Of a stretch of DNA of 10,753 bases, positions 1 through 6,327 are shown piece by piece. The stretch is from Hyphomonadaceae bacterium UBA1001 (GTDB lineage Bacteria; Pseudomonadota; Alphaproteobacteria; Caulobacterales; Aquidulcibacteraceae). The first letter of the stretch is position 1, and every line of letters starts with the position of its first letter. The notes under the pieces were generated by a model that saw only the letters and a list, made by a program, of their open reading frames with translations, searched no databases and was not told the origin of the DNA. The translations under genes and the position numbers were made by a program. The stretch spans positions 1 to 10,753 of the forward strand of contig DBAV01000230.1 in the NCBI GenBank assembly GCA_002291875.1. Direction: 5' to 3'.

Positions 1-2
1 TG

Positions 3-965
3 CTGGGCGAGGCCCTGCCGGCGCGCATCCACGCCATCACCGGGGCGCGCATGATGAGCCGGGCCGACCCGTGGGTGAACCCGCTGCGCACCACCGCGGC
101 GGCCTTCGCGGCGGTGGCGGGCGGCGCACGGTCGCTGGCGGTGCGTCCGCTGACCGATGCGCTGGGCCTGCCCACCGCCCAGGGGATGCGCCTGGCGCGC
201 AACACCCAGCTGGTCCTGATGGAAGAGTGCCGGCTGGGCCATGTGGTCGACCCGGCGGGCGGAGCGTGGGCGTTCGAGGCCGCCACCGATGGCCTGGCGC
301 GCGCGGGCTGGTCGGCCTTCCAGACCATCGAGGGCGAGGGCGGCCTGGCGGCGTCGCTGGTGTCGGGCGGGCTGGCCGAGCGGGTGGAGCGTGCGCGCGA
401 GGCGCTGCAGGCGGCGGTTGCGACACGCCGCCATGCCCTGGTGGGGGTGTCCGAATACCCCCTGCCCGGCGAGACCCTGCCGGCCTTCCTGCCCTTCCCC
501 GAGGGCCGCCGCCAGCCCGCGGGCCCCTTTGCGCCCATGCGCCTTTCGGCCCCGTTCGAGGCGCTGCGGACCGAGGGTGAGGCGCGCGGGCTTGTGGCGT
601 TCACAGCAACCGTCGGCCCGCTGTCCGACTTTGCGGCGCGGGCGGGCTTTGCGCGCAACCTGCTGGCGGCGGGCGGGGTGCGCCTGACGGGCGATGCCGA
701 AGTGCACGCCGACAACGCTGCGTGCGCACGCGCATTTTCAGCCTCGGGCGCGCGGGTGGCGATCGTGTGCGGCAGTGACGAGGGCTATGCCGGACACGCC
801 GCCGGCCTGGCGCAGGCGCTGAAGGCGGCGGGTGCACGCCGCGTGCTGCTGGCCGGACGGCCGGGCGAGCACGAGGCGGGGTGGCGGGCGGCCGGCGTGG
901 ACGCGTTTGTCTTTGCCGGCGGCAATGCGCTGGACGCGCTGCGGGACGTGCACGCGGCCGCCTGA
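3..965 (+). CDS. mutA: Methylmalonyl-CoA mutase small subunit, C-terminal part
   Basis: The reading frame is open from the window edge, so the N-terminal half is missing; 320 residues are visible. It matches the methylmalonyl-CoA mutase family: a stretch ending in RMMSRADPWVNPLRTT, then RNTQLVLMEECRLGHVVDPAGG, both typical of the substrate-binding TIM barrel. The C-terminal third has the shape of a cobalamin-binding domain and keeps a late glycine pair (FVFAGGNALDAL), but the cobalt-ligating DxHxxG motif is absent. In this family that is the mark of the small, non-catalytic subunit, which pairs with MutB to interconvert succinyl-CoA and (R)-methylmalonyl-CoA in the cytoplasm. The large subunit is not in the window. 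The gene ends 33 bp from the convergent trcR stop. The family is certain; the small-subunit call rests on the missing B12 motif. A methylmalonyl-CoA mutase-family paralogue is a remote alternative. Confidence 0.9.
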   Translation: MGEALPARIHAITGARMMSRADPWVNPLRTTAAAFAAVAGGARSLAVRPLTDALGLPTAQGMRLARNTQLVLMEECRLGHVVDPAGGAWAFEAATDGLARAGWSAFQTIEGEGGLAASLVSGGLAERVERAREALQAAVATRRHALVGVSEYPLPGETLPAFLPFPEGRRQPAGPFAPMRLSAPFEALRTEGEARGLVAFTATVGPLSDFAARAGFARNLLAAGGVRLTGDAEVHADNAACARAFSASGARVAIVCGSDEGYAGHAAGLAQALKAAGARRVLLAGRPGEHEAGWRAAGVDAFVFAGGNALDALRDVHAAA

Positions 966-998
966 ACCAGCCGGTCCGCGCGCCGCCCCCCGGCGTCT

Positions 999-1619
999 TC
1001 AGTCGCGCTCGTCGTACACCGCGCGATCGACGGTTTCGGATGCCGGACGCAGGGTCGGACCGTCGGCCGCGGACGCGCGCCCCTTGGTCCGCTGCGCGGC
1101 GTCGTCGGCCTTGCGCACGGCCGCGTCCAGCTCGATCTGGGACACCAGGCCCAGGGTCACCGGGTCGGTCGGGCGCAGGTTCTGGATGTCCCAGTGCGTG
1201 CGCGAGCGGACCTTTTCAATGGTGTCCTTGGTGGTGCCGATCAGCTTGACGATCTGGGCGTCGGTCATCTCGGGGTGGTTCTTGAGGATCCACATCACCG
1301 CATTGGGCTTTTCGCCGCGACGGATCACCGGCGTATAGCGCGGGGCCTTCTTGGGCTTGCGGTTGGGCAGGTCGATCTGCTTGGGCTCGAGCGCACGCAG
1401 GCGGTGGTCGGGATTGGCCTCGCCGCGGTCGATCTCGTCGCGCGACAGGGTGCCACCGGCGATCGGGTCGACGCCGCGAATGCCCTTGGCGACCTCGTCA
1501 TTGGCGATGCCCTGGACCTCGAGCGGGTGCAGGTCGCAGAAGTCGGCGATCTGGTCGAAGGACAGGGTGGTGTTCTCGACCAGCCACACGGCGGTGGCCT
1601 TGGGCATCAGGATCGGCAT
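999..1619 (-). CDS. trcR: Cell cycle transcriptional regulator TrcR (DUF1013)
   Basis: This 206-residue protein has the conserved start MPILMPKATAVWLVENTTL and the block KAPRYTPVIRRGEKPNAVMW that define DUF1013, a family widespread in Alphaproteobacteria and annotated as TrcR. It is presumed to bind DNA in the cytoplasm. Two helix-turn-helix-like segments are visible, residues about 10-38 and 107-137, which resemble each other; a basic linker (RKPKKAPR) lies between them and the tail after residue 175 is polar and probably disordered. The frame is open further upstream, but the start at 1619 is chosen because the family begins MPILMPKAT and a GAGGAG ribosome site sits 7 bases before it. It lies downstream of leuD on the same strand, but a terminator-like hairpin and 200 bp separate them, so an independent promoter is likely. 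Regulatory targets cannot be seen from the sequence. Confidence 0.93.
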   Translation of the reverse strand: MPILMPKATAVWLVENTTLSFDQIADFCDLHPLEVQGIANDEVAKGIRGVDPIAGGTLSRDEIDRGEANPDHRLRALEPKQIDLPNRKPKKAPRYTPVIRRGEKPNAVMWILKNHPEMTDAQIVKLIGTTKDTIEKVRSRTHWDIQNLRPTDPVTLGLVSQIELDAAVRKADDAAQRTKGRASAADGPTLRPASETVDRAVYDERD

Positions 1620-1626
1620 TGGGGCA

Positions 1627-1632
1627 CTCCTC
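1627..1632 (-). promoter_or_regulatory. Ribosome binding site of trcR
   Basis: Read on the minus strand this is GAGGAG, seven bases before the ATG at 1619. It fixes the trcR start at MPILMPKAT and argues against the longer open frame that runs up to 1868, whose extra residues are of low-complexity high-GC type. Confidence 0.75.
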
Positions 1633-1680
1633 GGCTGTGGCGGCCGGGCGCAGAGCGTCCGGCGCGGATGACGGGGGGCC

Positions 1681-1712
1681 GGAAACGAAACGGCCCGGCT
1701 CGACGGCCGGGC
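1681..1712 (-). terminator. Probable rho-independent terminator of leuD
   Basis: On the minus strand, GCCCGGC (1712-1706), a 6-base loop and GCCGGGC (1699-1693) form a perfect 7-bp GC stem. It is directly followed by CGTTTCGTTTCC, the most T-rich run nearby. This is the expected shape and orientation for ending the leuD transcript, 108 bases after its stop. The T tract is interrupted, so efficiency is uncertain. The stem could instead lie in the trcR leader if the trcR promoter is further upstream. Confidence 0.5.
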
Positions 1713-1819
1713 TCGGGGGGCGTCGGCAGGCCGCGTTCGCGGTCCACGCGAAAGGGGCCTTACACCACCCGCGCGGCCGCGCCAATCCCGGTGCTGATGC
1801 GCCTGGCCGGAGTGGCGGC

Positions 1820-2431
1820 TCAGGCGCGCGCCAGCCAGGGCCGCATCAGCCGGTCCCGCGCCTCCCACTGGTCGATCGCCCCGGCCACGGCCAGGGTGGT
1901 GCCGATGTCATCGAGGCCGCGCAGCAGCTTTTCGCGCCGCGCCGGGTCGATCGCAAAGCCGTGGACGGTGCCGTCCGGAGCGGTCACCGTGCAGGCCTCG
2001 AGGTCCACCGTGAACACATGGTTGCCGCCGAGTGCCTGGGCGGCCAGCGCCTCCACCGCGGCAGCCTCGAGCGTTACGGGCAGCATGCCGTTGTTGAAGC
2101 AGTTGATGTGGAAGATGTCGGCAAAGGACGGGGCGATCACGCACCTTATGCCGAAATCGGCCAGCGCCCAGGGCGCATGCTCGCGCGAGGAGCCACAGCC
2201 AAAGTTGGCACCGGCGATCAGGATGCCGGTTCCGGCATAGGCCGGCTGGTTCAGGACAAAGTCGGGGCGGGGCTGGCCATCGGCGTCAAAGCGCATGTCG
2301 TGGAACAGCGCACGCGCCAGCCCGCTGCGCCCGGTGGTGGCCAGGAACTGCTTTGGAACGATCTGGTCGGTGTCGACGTTGGCCAGCGTCAGGGGCGCTG
2401 CCACGGCGGTGATGCGGTCGAACGGGGTCAT
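1820..2431 (-). CDS. leuD: 3-isopropylmalate dehydratase small subunit
   Basis: LeuD pairs with LeuC, the 4Fe-4S subunit, to isomerise 2-isopropylmalate to 3-isopropylmalate in leucine synthesis in the cytoplasm. The 203-residue length is normal for the family. Signature motifs are present: NVDTDQIVPKQFL (residues 18-30), the swivel-domain active loop GANFGCGSSREHAPWAL (74-90), then FADIFHINCFNNGMLPV and the C-terminal DPARREKLLRGLDDIG. The frame stays open to 2518, but the family begins at MTPFDRI; an AGGAC box lies about seven bases before the 2431 start. leuC, leuB and leuA are not in the window, so leuD either stands alone or continues an operon not visible here; upstream of it is a divergent gene, so it is the first gene of its transcript. 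Its promoter must lie in 2432-2608, shared with that gene. Confidence 0.97.
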   Translation of the reverse strand: MTPFDRITAVAAPLTLANVDTDQIVPKQFLATTGRSGLARALFHDMRFDADGQPRPDFVLNQPAYAGTGILIAGANFGCGSSREHAPWALADFGIRCVIAPSFADIFHINCFNNGMLPVTLEAAAVEALAAQALGGNHVFTVDLEACTVTAPDGTVHGFAIDPARREKLLRGLDDIGTTLAVAGAIDQWEARDRLMRPWLARA

Positions 2432-2608
2432 GGTCCAGTCCTGCCCGTCCGTGCACGCCGCGTCGAGTCCTCTCCCCTGCGCCATTGTGTCGGTTAACGG
2501 GAATGAACGGTCGTGCACGTCGTTACGGAAGTTTCATCCACGTCCGCGCGGGATTTGTTAATCCTTGAGGCGGAGGCTGGGCAGACGACAACAGGGGAGG
2601 CGTTGGCC
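2432..2608. promoter_or_regulatory. Divergent promoter region of leuD and the exported-protein gene
   Basis: This 177-bp gap is clearly more AT-rich than its surroundings between about 2485 and 2570. It holds a GANTC site (2465-2469), a GTTAAC (2493-2498), a 10-mer GAAGTTTCAT (2528-2537) that recurs at 8698-8707, and a perfect inverted repeat GGATT-N4-AATCC (2551-2564) containing TTAA. A strong ribosome site AGGGGAGG (2593-2600) serves the rightward gene. I could not place -35/-10 boxes with confidence for either direction. Confidence 0.5.
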
Positions 2609-3436
2609 ATGACGCTCATCCGGACAGTCCGTTGGACCGCATGCGCAGCTTCTCTGGCTTCTGCGGGCCTGATCGCCCCCCAGCTGGCGCTGGCGGACGA
2701 GCCGATGACCACCGCGCGTGCCGCGCCGGGGGCCGCAGTGTCCACCCACCATTCGGACATCCGCTCGCCGGCCCTGCGGCTTCAGCTTTCCAGCGCGGCC
2801 CCCGATTTCGCCTTCTCGGACCCTTCGCCGGCGCTGGTGCCCGGTTCCGCGCGCGAGCGCCTTCAGCCCCAGACCGTGGCCGCACCCCTTCGGCCCCAAG
2901 CGGCGCGGCGGGCGGACAGCGTGACCCGGCGCCTGGCCGGCGATGGCGACCGCGCCACCATCGCCCGCGCCGCCGACCCGCTGTCGGGCCTCGATGCGGC
3001 CGAGGGACGGCGCATCACCTATGCCTTCGACATCAGCGCACCGCGCGCGGCCACCGGCCTGCCGGTCGACGTGACCCTGACCCCGCGAGCAACCATCGAG
3101 CGCACCCGGCTGGGTGACACCCTGCGGCGCGGGGCCGAGGTCCGGCTGGGGCTGGACCTGACACCCGACCCGCGCGACCCGGCGCGTCGCTCGATGTATC
3201 TGTTCGCCGGCGCCGAGAACCAGGTGCTGACCTATGACCTGGCGAACGGCCCACGGCCGGCGCTCTCGGACATGAAGCTGGAGGACAAGCTGACGGTCGG
3301 CGACATGCAGGCGGGCGTGGCGATGGAGCTGCACGGCATCCAGAGCTCGGTGTCCCTGCTCTCGCGCGAGGTCAGCGCCGAAAACGCCAGCGCGCGCGAA
3401 AACTATGCCGCCTTAACGGTGACCTTCCGGCACTGA
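2609..3436 (+). CDS. Exported protein of unknown function with LpxR-like C-terminal tail
   Basis: This 275-residue protein has a clear signal peptide: Arg at 5 and 8, a hydrophobic stretch to about 28, and a QLALA|DEP cleavage site after residue 29. Residues 30-130 are Ala/Pro/Arg-rich and probably disordered. From about 140 on, alternating short hydrophobic stretches suggest beta strands. The tail contains YLFAGAE (197-203), TVGDMQAGVA (229-238) and ends in ALTVTFRH; this order resembles the last strands of the LpxR/DUF2219 outer-membrane barrel family. That resemblance is my inference. The protein is shorter than full LpxR and I see no LpxR catalytic segment, so enzymatic activity should not be assumed. 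The start at 2609 is preferred over an open frame from 2513 because of the signal peptide and the AGGGGAGG site eight bases upstream. Location is probably periplasm or outer membrane. Confidence 0.75.
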   Translation: MTLIRTVRWTACAASLASAGLIAPQLALADEPMTTARAAPGAAVSTHHSDIRSPALRLQLSSAAPDFAFSDPSPALVPGSARERLQPQTVAAPLRPQAARRADSVTRRLAGDGDRATIARAADPLSGLDAAEGRRITYAFDISAPRAATGLPVDVTLTPRATIERTRLGDTLRRGAEVRLGLDLTPDPRDPARRSMYLFAGAENQVLTYDLANGPRPALSDMKLEDKLTVGDMQAGVAMELHGIQSSVSLLSREVSAENASARENYAALTVTFRH

Positions 3437-3592
3437 CGCCGCGGCGCCACACGCCAACCCGTTGTGTGACAGGACTGCAACACCCGGCCGCGCGGCTGCG
3501 GCCGGTGGCGGCCGCGCCCCTAGCCGCCCCCCGCCCTGACCGCTAACGCACCACCTGCCGGCCCTGGAGCGCCGGCCGGAGACGGGCGAGCG
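3437..3592. other. GC-rich intergenic stretch with two inverted repeats
   Basis: A perfect 8-bp inverted repeat, CCGGCCGC (3484-3491) and GCGGCCGG (3498-3505) around a 6-base loop, lies 47 bp after the preceding stop; it has no T run after it on either strand, so it may be a rho-assisted or inefficient terminator. A second, GCCGGC-N8-GCCGGC (3557-3576), sits just before the start of the DUF262 gene. The promoter of the DUF262-rmlB-rmlA cluster should be here, but I cannot point to its boxes. Confidence 0.4.
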
Positions 3593-5311
3593 ATGGCGCG
3601 ACGGGTGTCGGCACGGGACATGACCCTGCGCGAGCTGTTCGGCGCCGGCCAGTGGCTGCGCCTTCCGCCGCTGCAGCGGCCCTTTGCCTGGACCGACAAG
3701 GAGGTCGGCCAGCTGTTCGACGACGTGGTGCAGGCCGCGCTGGAACACGAGGCGATCGGCGAGGACGACGTCTATTACATGGGCGGGGTCGTGCTGGTGC
3801 ACGGCGAGCGCGAGGGCGTGTTCGATGTGGTCGACGGCCAGCAGCGCCTGACCACCATCACCATCCTGCTGGCCGCGCTGCGCGACCTCGAATCCGAGCC
3901 CGCCCGCGCGGATGGCCTGCACGCCCTGATCGCCGACGGTGCCCTGCCCGGCCAGGGGCCACGCTGGCGCATCGCGCTGCGCCCGATGGATGCGAACTTC
4001 TTTCGCGACTGCGTGCAGGGCGAGGGCGCGCTGCGCTCGACGGTGCTCGAGCCGGCGGCGGGCATCACCGACAGTGAACCGCGCGAGCGCATCCGCAGCG
4101 CCGCGGTGCTGCTGTGGAAGGCGCTGGCCGCGCTCGAGCCGCCCGACCGCCGCCGCCTTGCGGACTTTCTGGTCGACAATGTGCTGTTCGTGGTCCTGAA
4201 GGCGCACGACCCCACCTCGGCCTATCGGCTTTTCCGCACCCAGAACGACCGCGGGCGCGATCTGTCGCCCGCGGACATCCTGAAGTCCGAATTCCTGGAA
4301 CGCGCCGGACTGACGCCCGAGGAAACCGAGCGTGCGGGCACGCGCTGGGACGAGATGGAGACCCGGCTGGGCCGGGCCAGCTTTGGCAGCCTGCTGTCGG
4401 CGCTGCGCACCATCTACATCCGCAACCGCGACGGCGAGGGCTCGACCATCCTCAGCGACTTCCGCCGCGCCGTGCTCGAGCGCGAGGACCCGCGCCAGTT
4501 CATGGACCGCACCCTGCCGACCTGCGCCGACGTCTGGGCCCTGCTGCAGCCCGCTCTGCCGTCCGAAATGCCCCAGCCGGGCACGGTGCTGGATACGCTG
4601 ACCCGCCAGCCGCACCTGCGCTACATGACCCTGTTGCCCCAGGACGGCTGGAAGCCGGTCGCACTCGAGGCCATCCGCCGCTTCTCCGAGCGTCCGGCCG
4701 TGCTCGAACGGGTGTTGGTGCGCCTCGAACGGCTGGCCTTCGGGCTGGCGCTGAACATCATTCCCCAGGACCGCCGGCCGCGCCGCTATCGGGCCCTGCT
4801 GCGCGCGCTGGATGCCGAGGACGCCTTCGACGACCCCGAGGGCGCCTTCGCGCTGCGGCCCGAAGAGACCGAGCGGATGCTGAAGGCGATCTCCGAGCCG
4901 CTGGACCAGAAGGATCTGCGCCGGGCGCTGGTGTTCCGCCTGAACGCGGCCCTGCCGGAGGGCGAGGGGCCGGACGTGCTGCGCGCGCGCAAGGCCACGG
5001 TCGAGCACATCCTGCCGCGCGGCGCGGGCGAGCGCTGGTCGGGGCGGCGCTGGTCCGAGCGCGATCGGGTGGACCTGGTGAACCTGCTGGGCAATTTCTG
5101 CGTGCTGACGGAAAACGCCAACAAGGCCGCCGACGCGCTGGATTTCGACGAAAAGCGGCGGGTGTATTTCGATCGGGCCGCCCTTCGCGGCACGGCCGAC
5201 TTCGCGCTCACCCGCGACCTGGCCCGCCAGGAGGCCTGGATTCCCGACATCATCCGCCAGCGCCACAACCGGCTGGTGTCGGTGCTGACCGCCGCGTGGG
5301 AGCTGTTGTGA
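3593..5311 (+). CDS. GmrSD-type DUF262/DUF1524 protein, putative type IV restriction nuclease
   Basis: This 572-residue protein fuses the two GmrSD modules. The N-terminal DUF262 domain shows LPPLQRPFAW (24-33), the ParB/Srx-like nucleotide motif FDVVDGQQRLTTI (77-89) and FRTQNDRGRDLSPADILKSE (214-233). The C-terminal DUF1524 HNH-like domain shows VEHILPR (470-476), a Trp-rich linker, and LLGNFCVLTENANKAA (498-513), giving the His and paired Asn expected at the active site. In GmrSD the DUF262 part hydrolyses nucleotides, preferring UTP, and the DUF1524 part cuts glucosylated hydroxymethylcytosine phage DNA; related proteins act on other modified DNA. All motifs look intact. The start has a modest GGAG 11 bases upstream; Met10 is the alternative. 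The TGA overlaps the GTG of rmlB by four bases, so the genes are probably translationally coupled. Codon use is as GC-rich as the neighbours, so recent transfer is not evident. Target DNA is unknown. Confidence 0.92.
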   Translation: MARRVSARDMTLRELFGAGQWLRLPPLQRPFAWTDKEVGQLFDDVVQAALEHEAIGEDDVYYMGGVVLVHGEREGVFDVVDGQQRLTTITILLAALRDLESEPARADGLHALIADGALPGQGPRWRIALRPMDANFFRDCVQGEGALRSTVLEPAAGITDSEPRERIRSAAVLLWKALAALEPPDRRRLADFLVDNVLFVVLKAHDPTSAYRLFRTQNDRGRDLSPADILKSEFLERAGLTPEETERAGTRWDEMETRLGRASFGSLLSALRTIYIRNRDGEGSTILSDFRRAVLEREDPRQFMDRTLPTCADVWALLQPALPSEMPQPGTVLDTLTRQPHLRYMTLLPQDGWKPVALEAIRRFSERPAVLERVLVRLERLAFGLALNIIPQDRRPRRYRALLRALDAEDAFDDPEGAFALRPEETERMLKAISEPLDQKDLRRALVFRLNAALPEGEGPDVLRARKATVEHILPRGAGERWSGRRWSERDRVDLVNLLGNFCVLTENANKAADALDFDEKRRVYFDRAALRGTADFALTRDLARQEAWIPDIIRQRHNRLVSVLTAAWELL

Positions 5312-6327
5312 AATCGGTCCTGGTCACCGGCGGCTGGGGCTTCATCGGCTCGGCGCTGGTGCGCAGGCTGATCGCGCAAGGCATGGCAGTAAGCGTGCTG
5401 GACGCCGGCACCTATGCCGCCCAGCCCGAGGCGCTGGACACGGTGCGCGCGAACCCGCTGCTGCGCGAGGTGCGCGGCGACGTGGCCGACGCCCAGGCCC
5501 TTGCGGGGGCGATGGACCCGGACATCGACACGGTGTTCCATCTGGCCGCCGAAACCCATGTCGATCGCTCGATCGACGGCCCGGCGGCCTTCGTGCGCAC
5601 CAATGTGATCGGCACGGCGTGCGTGCTCGAGGCGGTGGCACGGGCCACCCCGCGCCCCTTTGTCGTCCACATGTCCACCGACGAGGTGTTCGGCGAGGCC
5701 GCGGCCGGCACGGCCTTTGGACCCCACAGCCCCTATGCGCCGCGCAGCCCCTATGCCGCCTCGAAGGCCGGGGCGGACCATCTGGTGTCGGCCTGGGCCA
5801 CGACCTATGGCGTGGGCGCGGCGATCGCCCATGCCGGCAATGCGTTCGGACCCTGGCAGCACCCCGAGAAACTGATCCCCACACTGGTCGCGCACGCGCT
5901 GGCGGGCCATCCCTTGCCGCTTTATGGAGATGGCGGCCACCAGCGGGCCTGGGTGCATGTCGAGGACCTGGTGGATGGCCTGATGGCGCTGGGCCATGCC
6001 CGCCCGGCCGGCGCGCGGGTGCTGTTCGGGCCCGATGCGCCGACCACCAACCGCGCCCTCGCGGAACAGGTCTGCGCGGCGCTGGACGCGATGGCCCCGC
6101 GGGCGGACGCGCGCCCCCATGCCAGCGCCATCACGCCGGTGCCCGACCGGCCGGGCCATGATCGCCGCTATGCCGTGGACCCCTCGGCCGCCAATGCCCT
6201 TCTGGGCTGGCGGGCGGGCCGCACGCTGGACCGCACCCTGGCCGACGTGGTGGGGTGGTATGTGGCCCGCGCGCAGGCGGGTCTGCTGGCGCCGCGCGCG
6301 CGGCTGGGCCTGGGAGGGGCGCGATGA
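5308..6327 (+). CDS. rmlB: dTDP-glucose 4,6-dehydratase
   Basis: RmlB converts dTDP-glucose to dTDP-4-keto-6-deoxyglucose using bound NAD+ in the cytoplasm, the second step to dTDP-rhamnose and related sugars. This 339-residue extended SDR has the Rossmann motif TGGWGFIGS (7-15), HLAAETHVDRSIDGP, the catalytic STDEVFG (Thr124, Asp125, Glu126), the YAASK pair (Tyr149, Lys153) and QHPEKLIPTLV. Some usually conserved positions differ: GNAFGP (177-182) where SNNYGP is usual, and RAWVHVEDL (213-221) where RDWLYVEDH is usual. Key chemistry residues remain, so it should be active, perhaps on a variant substrate. The start is GTG at 5308, sharing four bases with the DUF262 stop; it ends ATGA with rmlA. 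No ribosome site is obvious before the GTG, consistent with reinitiation. A related NDP-sugar epimerase/dehydratase is the alternative. Confidence 0.92.
   Translation: MKSVLVTGGWGFIGSALVRRLIAQGMAVSVLDAGTYAAQPEALDTVRANPLLREVRGDVADAQALAGAMDPDIDTVFHLAAETHVDRSIDGPAAFVRTNVIGTACVLEAVARATPRPFVVHMSTDEVFGEAAAGTAFGPHSPYAPRSPYAASKAGADHLVSAWATTYGVGAAIAHAGNAFGPWQHPEKLIPTLVAHALAGHPLPLYGDGGHQRAWVHVEDLVDGLMALGHARPAGARVLFGPDAPTTNRALAEQVCAALDAMAPRADARPHASAITPVPDRPGHDRRYAVDPSAANALLGWRAGRTLDRTLADVVGWYVARAQAGLLAPRARLGLGGAR
6312..6319 (+). promoter_or_regulatory. Ribosome binding site of rmlA
   Basis: GGGAGGGG inside the end of rmlB, four bases before the ATG at 6324. It supports that ATG as the rmlA start rather than the in-frame ATG at 6255, which would give a 69-base overlap and non-family residues. 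Confidence 0.7.

Noticed and set aside
1620..1868. N-terminal extension of TrcR to an upstream ATG
   Set aside because: Extra residues are non-conserved Arg/Pro/Ala-rich sequence, overlap the end of leuD, and the family start with its ribosome site lies at 1619.
3413..5266. Long minus-strand open frame (617 codons) opposite the DUF262 gene
   Set aside because: Shadow of a high-GC gene: composition is Gln/His/Arg/Gly-rich without recognisable domains, and the opposite strand carries intact, conserved DUF262 and DUF1524 motifs.
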